Shown piece by piece: positions 24,755 to 34,051 of a stretch of DNA of 62,868 nt (its first letter is position 1; each line of letters starts with the position of its first letter). Source of the DNA: Bacillota bacterium (lineage in GTDB: Bacteria > Bacillota > Clostridia > Lachnospirales > Lachnospiraceae); the NCBI GenBank assembly GCA_023421505.1, contig JAEZTJ010000085.1, positions 1 through 62,868 on the forward strand, written 5' to 3'. The notes under the pieces were generated by a model. The model was not told the DNA's origin and did no database searches. It worked only from the letters and a program-made list of their open reading frames with translations. The translations under genes and the position numbers were made by a program.

Positions 24755-24917
24755 GAATAGATTGGTATTGTCCATCTGTACCGTGTCGAAAAACTGCTAT
24801 TCATGTGATAATAGAAAGAAAGGATTTAGGAAAAATATACTATTAATTACTAATTATTTATAGTATAATTAAATATATCGTATTTTTTGTCACTTTTTAT
24901 GGGAGATGTTTTGGGAA

Positions 24918-26822
24918 ATGAATTATCAAATGAAAAAAAGGAAGCTGATTGGGGTCATTCTATCAGAGGCAGAGGAACTATATCAGCATAAGCTACTGAA
25001 GGGAATAATAAACGAGTGCTACTTTCTTGATTATGATGTTGCTATTTTTACTACGTTTATTAAAAATACAGGAATACCAGAGTATAAGCTTGGTGAAAAG
25101 AATATCTATAATTTAATGAACTTTGAATGCTTTGACGGAATTATTGTTGCGGGCATTACTTTGGCTATGGATCATTTACAGCAGGAAATAGAGGAGATGC
25201 TTTTAAAAGAATGTAAAGTTCCGGTTGTCTATGTGGATCAGGTTTCCCGAAACTTCCCGAGTCTTTGTACAAATGACAAAAAGGCAATGGAACAGCTAAC
25301 CGATCACCTAATAGAAAAGCATGGTTATACGGATCTGTTTTGCCTGGCAGCAGATAAAGATAGTATCTCTACAATTAACCGTGTAGAGGGCTTTAAAGCT
25401 TCTCTAAATAAGCATGGCATTGTAATTGATGAGAGTAAAATTAGTTATGATGGTGATTTTTATTATTCAGGCGGAGAGAGACTTGCTAAGAAAATCATAA
25501 GTGGAGAAATAGCAAAACCGGAGGCTGTTGTATGTATCAGCGATTATATGGCAATCGGTTTGGTGAATGAGCTTACCAGATGTGGCTTCCATGTTCCGGA
25601 GGATCTTGCAGTGACAGGCTATGATGCTACCGATGAGGCAGCTATCTGCAGTACGGTCATAACGACTTACTCGCCTCCGATTATGCAGGCCGGAGCTGAG
25701 GCAGTCTGCGAGCTGACAAGATTGATGACAGGAATTTACCCGGATTTATTTGGTAATACACCCGGGCGCTTGGATATTGGTCGTAGCTGTGGCTGTAATA
25801 CAATTGACTTTATGAAAAGAAGCAGTATGCAGCGACTTAAGAAAAAAACAGAGGATTATAAAACCTTACTGGAAAGTTATATGATGGAAGCCTTAACTGC
25901 AGTAACTAACTTTGAGGATTGCATCAAAAAATTCAGTTATTATTTGTACCTGATTAAGGATTATTCTGATTACTATCTATGTCTATGCAATAATTGGGAT
26001 GGCAGCGCTCATAATTATAGTTCGGATAAAGATATTAAGCTGCAGGCCGGATATACAAATCAAATGCAATTGGTCTTGTCAAATGAGAATTCGAACTTTG
26101 TAGAGAGTGATTTTTCCTTTCCGACGAGGGATATGCTGCCGGATCTATGGAAAGACAGAGCTAGACCGAAAGCTTATTACTTTACACCTTTGCATTTTAA
26201 TGAATATACGATTGGATATTCCGTATTATCCTACGGGGACAAGGTGAAGGTATTTGATATATCGTACCGCAACTGGAGCAGGAATATTATGAACGCGCTG
26301 GAATTTAACCGCGTACATAGAAGACTGTATCGTTCTTCCTTCCGAGATGTTTTGACGGGGATTTATAATCGACGGGGACTGGATCAAAATCTTCCTAAAA
26401 TTATTCAAAAGGTAACAAACTTAAACAAAAAGCTATTGGTGATTATGGCAGATCTTGATAATCTTAAGGCAGTTAATGACCAATATGGTCATCAGGAGGG
26501 GGATAATATTATTACTGTTGTAGCCAATGCTTTTCAAAGCTGCAGTAATGGCAATGAAATCTGTGCGCGGATAGGCGGAGATGAATTTCTAGTAGTAGCG
26601 GTACATGATGATGAAAATATACAACAAGACAGTTATATATCCTCAGTAAAATATTATATTGAAAATTATAATAAGAAATCAAAAAAGCCTTATCAAATAG
26701 AAATTAGTATAGGCGCTTTTTGTGGCTATATTAAAGACAGCGATGATGTAAAAGTCATGATTGATCGTGCGGATCATGCAATGTATAAAAATAAAGCAAT
26801 TAATAAAAGAAGGCGAAGTTAG
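24918..26822 (+). CDS. LacI-type sensor domain fused to GGDEF diguanylate cyclase
   Basis: A 634-residue soluble protein. Residues 5-285 form a LacI/RbsB-type sugar-sensor fold (KLIGVILSEAEELYQHKLLKGI ... AVVCISDYMAIGLVNELTRCGFHVPEDLAVTGYD) without the DNA-binding helix-turn-helix. A middle region (about 290-480) follows, then a GGDEF domain: DVLTGIYNRRGLD, MADLDNLKAVNDQYGHQEGD and RIGGDEFLV. The catalytic signature is intact; no RxxD inhibitory site precedes it. No membrane segment is present, so a cytosolic ligand would steer cyclic-di-GMP synthesis. Start codon uncertain among three nearby ATGs. Confidence 0.85.
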   Translation: MNYQMKKRKLIGVILSEAEELYQHKLLKGIINECYFLDYDVAIFTTFIKNTGIPEYKLGEKNIYNLMNFECFDGIIVAGITLAMDHLQQEIEEMLLKECKVPVVYVDQVSRNFPSLCTNDKKAMEQLTDHLIEKHGYTDLFCLAADKDSISTINRVEGFKASLNKHGIVIDESKISYDGDFYYSGGERLAKKIISGEIAKPEAVVCISDYMAIGLVNELTRCGFHVPEDLAVTGYDATDEAAICSTVITTYSPPIMQAGAEAVCELTRLMTGIYPDLFGNTPGRLDIGRSCGCNTIDFMKRSSMQRLKKKTEDYKTLLESYMMEALTAVTNFEDCIKKFSYYLYLIKDYSDYYLCLCNNWDGSAHNYSSDKDIKLQAGYTNQMQLVLSNENSNFVESDFSFPTRDMLPDLWKDRARPKAYYFTPLHFNEYTIGYSVLSYGDKVKVFDISYRNWSRNIMNALEFNRVHRRLYRSSFRDVLTGIYNRRGLDQNLPKIIQKVTNLNKKLLVIMADLDNLKAVNDQYGHQEGDNIITVVANAFQSCSNGNEICARIGGDEFLVVAVHDDENIQQDSYISSVKYYIENYNKKSKKPYQIEISIGAFCGYIKDSDDVKVMIDRADHAMYKNKAINKRRRS

Positions 26823-26862
26823 AAGGGGGAGCTTTTTGCTATATGAAAAAGCTCCTTCTCAT
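26820..26862. terminator. Hairpin between convergent genes
   Basis: GAAGGGGGAGCTTTTT, short loop, AAAAAGCTCCTTC; a one-base bulge in the stem. It is positioned to end both the GGDEF gene and the minus-strand PIN-like gene. Confidence 0.7.
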
Positions 26863-26883
26863 ATAAATGAATGTGGGTTAAAC

Positions 26884-28005
26884 CTACTTATCAATAAAGG
26901 GAGTTCCATAGTCAGATACATAATCCTTCCATTTCATGACTGTTGTCCCGCAGTTTAACGCACCCAGAATGTTTTTTGCTCTATAATACATTTTTTCATC
27001 CTTTGTGACAAATAGATCTGCTTTTGAAGCATATAGGATATGTTCTATATCCTGACGGCTGCTTTTGACTTTTTTAAATTCACCGTTTTGCTCATTATCC
27101 TTTTTAAATCCAAGGATATTCATGGCTCTGGAAAGATTATGTATCCGTGAATTTAACCTGGAATAATTTTTCAGTGTATGGGCAAGATCTTCACAGTGAA
27201 AATCACACTTTAGAAGGTCCAGAACCTGATTCACCTCGTATTTGAAGGTAGTAAGAAAGGTATCAGCATAGTTGTTATATCTTTTCCTGTTACTGGCTTT
27301 CGAATAGGAGGAATACTCCATTTCTTCCTCTTTATATTCTAAAATCCGCTGCCTTTCAGCTTCCTTTGTTTGTTCCTGTGTAAGCATAATCCGAATATAA
27401 GAGAAGGCTGGATTCTCATATAATCTACATAATCTATATGGCTCATCATTAACACGGAATGGACAGATGCAGATTTCCTTTGTAAGTTCTCCTAGACGGG
27501 ATAAATAATAAGCATGATCTGAAGTATATACCTTACATAGCTCTTCAACTAAAGCCGGACTATACACAAGCTGCATATCGTTCGGGAAAGGGTTTTCCTT
27601 CAGTTGTTCAGACATAATGAGAAATAAAGAATTGGTATCAAAATACAACAATTTCCGACGTCCTACGTAAGTACTTCTCCAACCGCTAATTTTATTAACG
27701 GATAGCGATCTACTGATATGTTCCCATTGAGAGAGCATATTCTCCACTTTATTATTATCCTTCTCGGTACAGTTTCTGTCCTCTGATCTTTCCCATTTAA
27801 GAATATCCTGAAGTAATTTAACTGCACTTTCGGCAAAATGCTTAATCTGTATATCTGCTTCCTTATTCAAATTCGTTTCATTCGTATACTCCTGCACTAT
27901 TTTAATGAGAAGCTGCATAAGCTCTGAATTTGCAGCAGCTTTGTGTGCGTAATTTACAATCAGCTGATAAAATTGGTCCGATAGTTTTTTCCATTCATCC
28001 GTCAT
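26884..28005 (-). CDS. PIN-like domain protein
   Basis: A 373-residue protein. The first 120 residues are helical. Then LLYFDTNSLFLIMSE (near 130) and, close to the C terminus, DIEHILYASKADLFVTKDEKMYYRAK carry the acidic residues of a PIN-type ribonuclease site. Such stand-alone PIN-like proteins are often nucleic-acid nucleases of housekeeping or defence type. No antitoxin gene is adjacent. ATG 28005 is preceded by AAGGAG. Confidence 0.65.
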   Translation of the reverse strand: MTDEWKKLSDQFYQLIVNYAHKAAANSELMQLLIKIVQEYTNETNLNKEADIQIKHFAESAVKLLQDILKWERSEDRNCTEKDNNKVENMLSQWEHISRSLSVNKISGWRSTYVGRRKLLYFDTNSLFLIMSEQLKENPFPNDMQLVYSPALVEELCKVYTSDHAYYLSRLGELTKEICICPFRVNDEPYRLCRLYENPAFSYIRIMLTQEQTKEAERQRILEYKEEEMEYSSYSKASNRKRYNNYADTFLTTFKYEVNQVLDLLKCDFHCEDLAHTLKNYSRLNSRIHNLSRAMNILGFKKDNEQNGEFKKVKSSRQDIEHILYASKADLFVTKDEKMYYRAKNILGALNCGTTVMKWKDYVSDYGTPFIDK

Positions 28006-28562
28006 ATGCGGTACTCCTTAATAATTCGTATGTTTAAAAATTGATCTTATGTATTTTATGATTTCTATTAACTCAGATCGTATTAACATTTTCGATATCT
28101 TCTTTATTTTAGTTATTTATACACAATTGTTACAGAAGTTTGATCGTATTTCATTATAACTTTTTAAAATAAATATTTAAAGTGAAAATTGTCTTTACGC
28201 CCGCTTATCAAGGATATGATCGAAGTCGTAATGGATAAGTTTATCTGCATAGTTGCAGATAGCAGTATAGACAGAGGATGGAGCAGAATTATATGTAGAA
28301 AAAGGGTCGCAACTCTATAACTATGGTAATCATAAATAATGACGGACTACTCATTTGTATAGATAATGGTTAGAGGCAGCGGTGCGATATAGTTGTGCAG
28401 AATTTCCTTACAAAATATATAGTTCATCTAATAATGCAAAAAGTACACAAAAAAACTTCTTAAGACATCGAAATAAGTAGAATATTATACAATTAAAGTC
28501 TGATTTTAAACGAAGTTATTATAAAAAGTTGATAGAATAAGGCTAAAGAAGGAGGAGAAAGA
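28006..28562. other. Long intergenic region before the sugar operon
   Basis: No gene or RNA is recognised in about 550 bp. It must contain the promoter of the minus-strand PIN-like gene and that of the sugar operon; a possible plus-strand -10 (TATTATACAAT) lies near 28475-28490. AAGGAGGAG at 28549 is the ribosome site of the next gene. Confidence 0.4.
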
Positions 28563-29462
28563 ATGAATAAAAGAAAAATTCATTTAAGAGGGACAATGCG
28601 GCCATATCTGATGCTTCTTCCGACGCTGGCAATGGTTGGCACATTCATGATTTATCCAATTATAAATACATTCTTTTTAAGTACACAAAATCATGTTTTA
28701 ACTGACCCGAAGAATATGGGCTTTATAGGACTGAAGCATTTTACGGATTTGTTTCAGGATCCAACCTTTTTAAAGGCGGCGGTGAATTCTGTCTACTGGA
28801 CGGTCTCTAATGTGTTGCTTCAGGCTGTATTGGGACTTATAGTGGCACTTCTGCTAAAACAGAAATTTAGAGGGAGAGGAATTTTTCGGGCGCTTATGTT
28901 CACTCCGTGGGCTGTGGGAGGAATTCTGGTGGCGTTGATGTTCAGCTTTATGTTTAATGAGAGCATTGGTGTGATCGGAGATTTGCTCCTGAAGCTGGGG
29001 ATTGTCAAGGAGCGCATCTCATGGTTTGCAGATGGAACCACCTCGATGTGGGCTTTGACAATTGCCAATACCTGGAGAGGCATCCCGTTTTTTGCAATCA
29101 GTATTCTATCTGCGCTGCAAACCATTTCCCCTGAAATTTATGAATCAGCAGATGTTGATGGTGCAGGCTCCGCATATCAGTTTTTCCGGATTACCCTGCC
29201 GCTAATCAAATCCACATTACTGCTAACGATACTACTTCGTACAATCTGGACCTTGAATGTAGTGGATATTATCTATGGCATGACAAAGGGCGGCCCTAAT
29301 TTTTCGACGCTTACCGTACCTGTCTATATTATGATGAGCTTCAATGATTCATTAGATGCCGGATATTCTTCGGCTATGGCTGTGCTGATGGTTCTGGTGC
29401 TTTTAGTATTTTCAGCAATTTATTTGAAGCTAGGGAAATATGGAAAGGAGGAAATTTATTAA
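28563..29462 (+). CDS. Sugar ABC transporter permease, MalF/UgpA type
   Basis: A 299-residue integral membrane protein with six predicted helices (first: LMLLPTLAMVGTFMIYPIIN) and the EAA loop ESADVDGAGSAYQFFRITLPLIKS that docks on the ATPase. It forms the import channel with the next gene product. AAGGAGGAG precedes the ATG and its stop overlaps the next start by one base. No ATPase gene is in the cluster; as in many Firmicutes a shared MsmK-type ATPase elsewhere is likely. Confidence 0.92.
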   Translation: MNKRKIHLRGTMRPYLMLLPTLAMVGTFMIYPIINTFFLSTQNHVLTDPKNMGFIGLKHFTDLFQDPTFLKAAVNSVYWTVSNVLLQAVLGLIVALLLKQKFRGRGIFRALMFTPWAVGGILVALMFSFMFNESIGVIGDLLLKLGIVKERISWFADGTTSMWALTIANTWRGIPFFAISILSALQTISPEIYESADVDGAGSAYQFFRITLPLIKSTLLLTILLRTIWTLNVVDIIYGMTKGGPNFSTLTVPVYIMMSFNDSLDAGYSSAMAVLMVLVLLVFSAIYLKLGKYGKEEIY

Positions 29463-30304
29463 TGAGCAGAAGGAATAGAAGCAGGATAAAGAAAATTGTT
29501 ATCTGCTATATACCTATCCTATTTTTTACGATTACTACTCTTTTTCCGTATTACTGGTTTTTGTGCACCTCGTTTAAGGTGGAAAGCAGTATTATGAAGC
29601 GTCCGCTCCGGTATATTGCCGCTCCATTTACCTTTGATAATTATAAGACTATGCTTTCAAGCATGGGCTTCGACCGGTACTTTATAAACAGCTTGATTGT
29701 GGCGGGTACCACAACACTTCTTATTATATTAATTGCTATTTTAGGAGGATATGCGATTTCCAGATACAAATTCAAAGGGAAAAAGTTTACATTTTTCCTG
29801 CTTCTGATCACGCAGATGCTGCCGGGGGTAGTCATTCTTATTCCACTGTTTAATATATTCAATAAATTAGGGTTAATAAATAATCTTTGGTCTTTGATTA
29901 TAACAAATACGACAATTAATCTTCCCTTTTGCATGATTATGATAAGCAGCTTTTTCTCCAGCGTACCACCTGCCCTGGAGGAAGCAGCGCAAATTGACGG
30001 ATGCTCTATCTGGAGGGCAATTTTTAAAATTGTAGTACCGTCGATCCTTCCCGGTATTGTGTCGGCGGGAGCATTTGCCTTTGTGAACAGCTGGAATGAA
30101 TTTGTATACTCTTTGAATTTTATTAATGCTGCAGATAAGTTTACCCTTCCTGTGGGACTTAGCATGATGAAGGGAGAATTCACGGTGAATTATGGTGGAC
30201 TTGCGGCGGGTACTATTGTCGCATTAATTCCGGTTTTGCTCATTTTCTGCTTTATCCAGAAATATCTCGTCGAAGGACTGTCGGCAGGAGCAGTGAAGGG
30301 ATAA
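29462..30304 (+). CDS. Sugar ABC transporter permease, MalG/UgpE type
   Basis: A 280-residue second permease with an EAA motif (EEAAQIDGCSIWRAIFKIVVPSILPG) and about six helices. Overlaps the preceding permease by one base, so the two are translationally coupled and form a heterodimer. About 110 bp separate it from the binding-protein gene. Confidence 0.92.
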   Translation: MSRRNRSRIKKIVICYIPILFFTITTLFPYYWFLCTSFKVESSIMKRPLRYIAAPFTFDNYKTMLSSMGFDRYFINSLIVAGTTTLLIILIAILGGYAISRYKFKGKKFTFFLLLITQMLPGVVILIPLFNIFNKLGLINNLWSLIITNTTINLPFCMIMISSFFSSVPPALEEAAQIDGCSIWRAIFKIVVPSILPGIVSAGAFAFVNSWNEFVYSLNFINAADKFTLPVGLSMMKGEFTVNYGGLAAGTIVALIPVLLIFCFIQKYLVEGLSAGAVKG

Positions 30305-30412
30305 AGTACAACGGTTAAGAGTACAAGTTTGGTTCCTGCGGTTTGATTACACAAAAAACCGGAACAATATAAGATACCTATGAGACAAGAAAAGTAGGAA
30401 TGGAGGAAAAAA

Positions 30413-31810
30413 ATGAAAAAGAGAGTATTGGGATTAGTATTAGCGGTAGTATTACTGGCAATGAGTGCAGTAGGGTGCGCAACCTCTGCCAAAAATGACG
30501 AAAAAAAGGACACAAAGAGCCCGGATATAACTGCACCGGCAGATGACAGCAAGGCAGATGACAGCAAGGCTGCTAAGGACAACAATGTGGAAAAGCAGAC
30601 AATCACCTTTTGGTATCATGATGGAAATCCAGTATCTAATTCAATTTTCGAAGAAACTATTAAAAAATTTGAAGAGAAATATCCGCAATATGAGGTTGAA
30701 TATGTTGGACTGCCTGCAGATTCTTACTTGCAGAAATATAATGTGGCGGTTGCAACAAATTCTGTTCCAGATGTAATCAGTATCAGGGATATGGACATAT
30801 CGGCATTTGTAAACCAGGATGCCTTGATGAATTTGGAGGACGTATATAACAGCTTCGAAGAAAAAAATAATCTGGATGTGGCGACAATGGATGCGATTCG
30901 CGCCTGTGTAGTTGACAAAAATATATATTGCTTACCTCAGTATGTTACAACAGATATTTCCTGGGCAAATACAAAGTTAATGAAGGAGAAGGGAATTGAA
31001 GTACCGAAGACAATAGACGAGTTCATATCTGACTGTGAAAAATACGCAGACACTAAAAACGGTCAGTACTTTTATTCATTAAGAGGCGGAGCCGGTTCCC
31101 TTGAAAATTTATTTGATTTTATTTTTACTTATGCGGATCAGAATCAGATATTTGATGAGGAAGGAAACTGCGTACTCAATCAGCCTGTTTTCGCGGAGGC
31201 ATTGGACTTATATGCCAGTGTTTATTGGAACAACTGGACCTCAAAGGACAGTGTAACAAACAGCTTTAAGGAAATGGTGGCAGAGTTTGGCTCCGGTACC
31301 AGCATGTACATCAATCATAATTCTTCGTCGCTGGCAGAGCATAAGAAAAATCTGGGCGAAGGGAATTTTGCGAATGTGATCTCACCCGCGAATAAAAACG
31401 GAAATATAGTAACGAAGAACATAAGCTTTACAGGCTATTCCATTATGAAGAATGCAAAAAATAAAGAGGGTGCAATTGAATTGGCAAAATATCTGGTTTC
31501 AGCAGAAGCAGCCTCTTATCACTGCGAAACAGAAGGCCGTATTCCGGTTAACTCACTGGTATATGAAGATGAATGGTATAAGCAGGATGAATATAATAAG
31601 GTATACCAGGAAATGATGAAGGCGGATAATGTGAAGTTCTTAACTCATCCGGTATGGCTGACACAATGGAACGAATTCCGCAGTAAGTTCCAGGAGCCGG
31701 GATTACAGGCAGTTCTCTTAAAGGAAAAGAAATCTGCAGATGTTCTCAAGGAATGGGCAGACTACTTAACAGCCGCACAGAAGGAATATCTGGAGGCTAA
31801 TAAGAAGTAA
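30413..31810 (+). CDS. Extracellular sugar-binding lipoprotein
   Basis: A 465-residue solute-binding protein of the MalE-like type. A lipoprotein signal peptide ends in the lipobox SAVGC with C22 as the acylated residue, followed by a polar D/K/S-rich linker (residues 25-60, with two DDSKA repeats). The mature domain starts TITFWYHDGNPVSN and has the family pattern ... KYPQYEVEYVGLPADSYLQKYNVAVATNSVPDV. It delivers substrate to the two preceding permeases. GGAGG precedes the ATG. Confidence 0.92.
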   Translation: MKKRVLGLVLAVVLLAMSAVGCATSAKNDEKKDTKSPDITAPADDSKADDSKAAKDNNVEKQTITFWYHDGNPVSNSIFEETIKKFEEKYPQYEVEYVGLPADSYLQKYNVAVATNSVPDVISIRDMDISAFVNQDALMNLEDVYNSFEEKNNLDVATMDAIRACVVDKNIYCLPQYVTTDISWANTKLMKEKGIEVPKTIDEFISDCEKYADTKNGQYFYSLRGGAGSLENLFDFIFTYADQNQIFDEEGNCVLNQPVFAEALDLYASVYWNNWTSKDSVTNSFKEMVAEFGSGTSMYINHNSSSLAEHKKNLGEGNFANVISPANKNGNIVTKNISFTGYSIMKNAKNKEGAIELAKYLVSAEAASYHCETEGRIPVNSLVYEDEWYKQDEYNKVYQEMMKADNVKFLTHPVWLTQWNEFRSKFQEPGLQAVLLKEKKSADVLKEWADYLTAAQKEYLEANKK

Positions 31811-31831
31811 TCGGGTGACTGCAGTATTGCA

Positions 31832-31892
31832 GCAGAGGAGTATCAAGGATAAACTGTGCGGGAAGGCAGCAGCTGTCCTTGATATTCTCTGC
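31832..31892 (+). terminator. Long hairpin between transporter and enzyme genes
   Basis: GCAGAGGAGTATCAAGGA pairs with TCCTTGATATTCTCTGC across a 26-nt loop. No T run follows. It may protect the transporter mRNA or partly terminate transcription before the catabolic genes. Confidence 0.5.
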
Positions 31893-31908
31893 AATCATAT
31901 AAAGTAGA

Positions 31909-31952
31909 TTTTTCATACATAAATTTGTGCCTGCAGCCCAAAGCTTGCAGGC
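31909..31952 (+). repeat. Dispersed intergenic repeat, copy 2
   Basis: Matches 18857-18905 in the order ATTTTTCA, AAATTTGTG, GCCCAAA, GCAGG with small indels. Here the GC-rich part forms its own CCTGCA/TGCAGG stem. Confidence 0.4.
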
Positions 31953-31976
31953 TAAGGAAAGGGCATAGCTATTATT

Positions 31977-33101
31977 ATGGAAGAGTATTTAAGATCATAT
32001 CAGGATAAATTGCAGTTTGCTAGAGCTGAGGTTTATCAAATGGCACCGATTAAGGTACCGGTTCCATTTTGGGATGCGACAGGTGGACCCTTTGAAAGGG
32101 TTCCTGTAGATAATTGGCTGGTTCTCTATGATGAAAATGGAATTTCAGGCCAGGGTCCCTGCTCGGAGAGAATGGAAAAGCAATTGCTTCCGCTTATAAT
32201 GAATAAAAAATCGTATTCCTATGAAGAATGGTATCAGAATTTATACTGGGCAATCAGAAATTGTGGCTTCAGCGGAGAAACGGCCGTAGAGCTGGGACGC
32301 CTGGATTATGTAATGCATGATATACTGGCAAAAAGAAAAAAGCTTCCTTTGCATCGCTTTCTGGGAGCGGATCGGAATTGGGTTTTGGTGTATGCCAGCG
32401 GATGCGGCACGAATCTTTCTGAACAGGAGGCGGTAGAGGAAGCAGAGAGCTATTTAAAGGATGGATATACTACAATAAAAATTAAGACAACGGGAGAGGC
32501 TGACAAGGCGGTTAAAAAAATAAAATCAATCCGTAATGCCATTGGAGCTCAAGTGAAATTAGCTGTGGATGTAAACCAGACTTTTGGGAATGCTTCAGAG
32601 GCCTCTGAGTTTGTAAAAAGAATAGAAGAATTCCAGATTGACTGGATTGAAGAACCGGTTCATTCCTATAACATGACAGAGCTTAAGAAGCTATCCTTAC
32701 ATACTAAGGTGCCGGTTGCAATGGGAGAATCCCTGCGCTGCTATTATCCGATGGAATCCTATGTGGAAGCTGGAGTCACGCATTTGCAGCCCATACCCAG
32801 TAATTTGAGCAGTGTAAAGGACTGGATGCTGTCAAGGGATCTTGCGCATAAAAACAACATAAGATTAAGCTCGGGCGGGTATTCTCATATGACGGCTTCT
32901 TTCGTTGCAACAGGCAGAAAAGAGGATATGGTTGAATATCTGACTCCTATTATGAGGCCGCTCTGCGATATTATGTGTGTTTGTCCGGAGGAGAAGGACG
33001 GCAGATTCATACTACCAGAAATCCCAGGAAGCTGTATGGTACCGGATTTTGAAAGATTGAAAAAAGCAGGACGGATTGAAAGGGTTGCATATTATTCATA
33101 G
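31977..33101 (+). CDS. Enolase-superfamily sugar-acid dehydratase or racemase
   Basis: A 374-residue member of the mandelate racemase/muconate lactonizing enzyme group. Visible are the KxK-like base motif in YTTIKIKTTG, metal ligands D in LAVDVNQTF, E in WIEEPVHS and E in AMGESLR, and a C-terminal LSSGGYSHM region. The family abstracts an alpha-proton from carboxylate substrates; in this setting dehydration of a sugar acid to a 2-keto-3-deoxy acid is likely. Exact substrate is not readable. Followed 14 bp later by an aldolase-family gene. Confidence 0.8.
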   Translation: MEEYLRSYQDKLQFARAEVYQMAPIKVPVPFWDATGGPFERVPVDNWLVLYDENGISGQGPCSERMEKQLLPLIMNKKSYSYEEWYQNLYWAIRNCGFSGETAVELGRLDYVMHDILAKRKKLPLHRFLGADRNWVLVYASGCGTNLSEQEAVEEAESYLKDGYTTIKIKTTGEADKAVKKIKSIRNAIGAQVKLAVDVNQTFGNASEASEFVKRIEEFQIDWIEEPVHSYNMTELKKLSLHTKVPVAMGESLRCYYPMESYVEAGVTHLQPIPSNLSSVKDWMLSRDLAHKNNIRLSSGGYSHMTASFVATGRKEDMVEYLTPIMRPLCDIMCVCPEEKDGRFILPEIPGSCMVPDFERLKKAGRIERVAYYS

Positions 33102-33115
33102 CAAGGATGATTAAA

Positions 33116-34051
33116 ATGGGCTTTGAGAAAAATAAAAGAATATACGGGAATTATGCCGCAATGATGACACCATATACGGAGGATGGAAAAATTGATGAGG
33201 CCAAGCTTTTTAAGTTCATGGAATTTTATCAGCTAAACCATCTTAATGGAGTATTTGCCGTCAGCAATATAGGAGAATTCGCAGCACTGACCTATGAGGA
33301 AAAATGCAAAATAATAAAGATCTGTAAAGAAGCAAAACAGGGGGATTTTAAAATCTTTCCCGGAATTAGTGAGCTAAACCCTGATCAATCTCTTCGGCTG
33401 GCAGAGTATTGCGCGGATCAGAATATGGATGCGGTAATATTATCTACACCTTATTATTACCCATATAGTCTTAAGTATATGGAGTACTATATAAAGGAAA
33501 TACTGGACAATTCCCCATTACCGGTTATTTTTTATTATTCTCCTCAATTTTCGGGTAAGATACCGGAAAGTTTATTACTAGAGCTTCTGCATCATCCTAA
33601 GGTGATCGGAATCAAGGAATCAAGCGGAGATATAAAGAATTTGCTTAAGCTTATGGATGAAATCAAGAAAAATAAATTATCGATTGATGTCATGCTTGGC
33701 TGGGAAGAGCTGCTGCTAACAGGACTTATGAATGGAGCAAGCGGTTGTATCACCAGTTTGAGCGGCATAGTTCCGGAAATTATGAACGAGATATATACGA
33801 GCTTTCAGGCAGGCGATTTGACTCGGGCGGATCGCTGTCAGAGATCGGTAGTCAGGCTAGCATCGTTGTTAAATTCATATGGTTTTATACCTGGATACAA
33901 AATGGGAATGGCCGCTAGGCTTCCTTACCGAATACTGCGCGGAAGGGCTATGGACCGCTATGAGGAAGAAATCCAGATGAATGTGGGTCAGATACGGGAT
34001 AGTATACAAAAAGAGCTGAAAATGCTTAAGAAGAAGGAGTTGATGGGATGA
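33116..34051 (+). CDS. DHDPS/NAL-family aldolase
   Basis: A 311-residue TIM-barrel protein of the dihydrodipicolinate synthase/N-acetylneuraminate lyase family. The Schiff-base lysine is in VIGIKESSGD and the conserved tyrosine in PVIFYYSPQ; SNIGEFAAL replaces the usual GTTGE motif. In this operon it probably cleaves the 2-keto-3-deoxy acid made by the preceding enzyme to pyruvate plus an aldehyde. Start at 33116 chosen because AAGG at 33103 is too close to the ATG at 33107. Overlaps the next gene by ATGA. Confidence 0.82.
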   Translation: MGFEKNKRIYGNYAAMMTPYTEDGKIDEAKLFKFMEFYQLNHLNGVFAVSNIGEFAALTYEEKCKIIKICKEAKQGDFKIFPGISELNPDQSLRLAEYCADQNMDAVILSTPYYYPYSLKYMEYYIKEILDNSPLPVIFYYSPQFSGKIPESLLLELLHHPKVIGIKESSGDIKNLLKLMDEIKKNKLSIDVMLGWEELLLTGLMNGASGCITSLSGIVPEIMNEIYTSFQAGDLTRADRCQRSVVRLASLLNSYGFIPGYKMGMAARLPYRILRGRAMDRYEEEIQMNVGQIRDSIQKELKMLKKKELMG

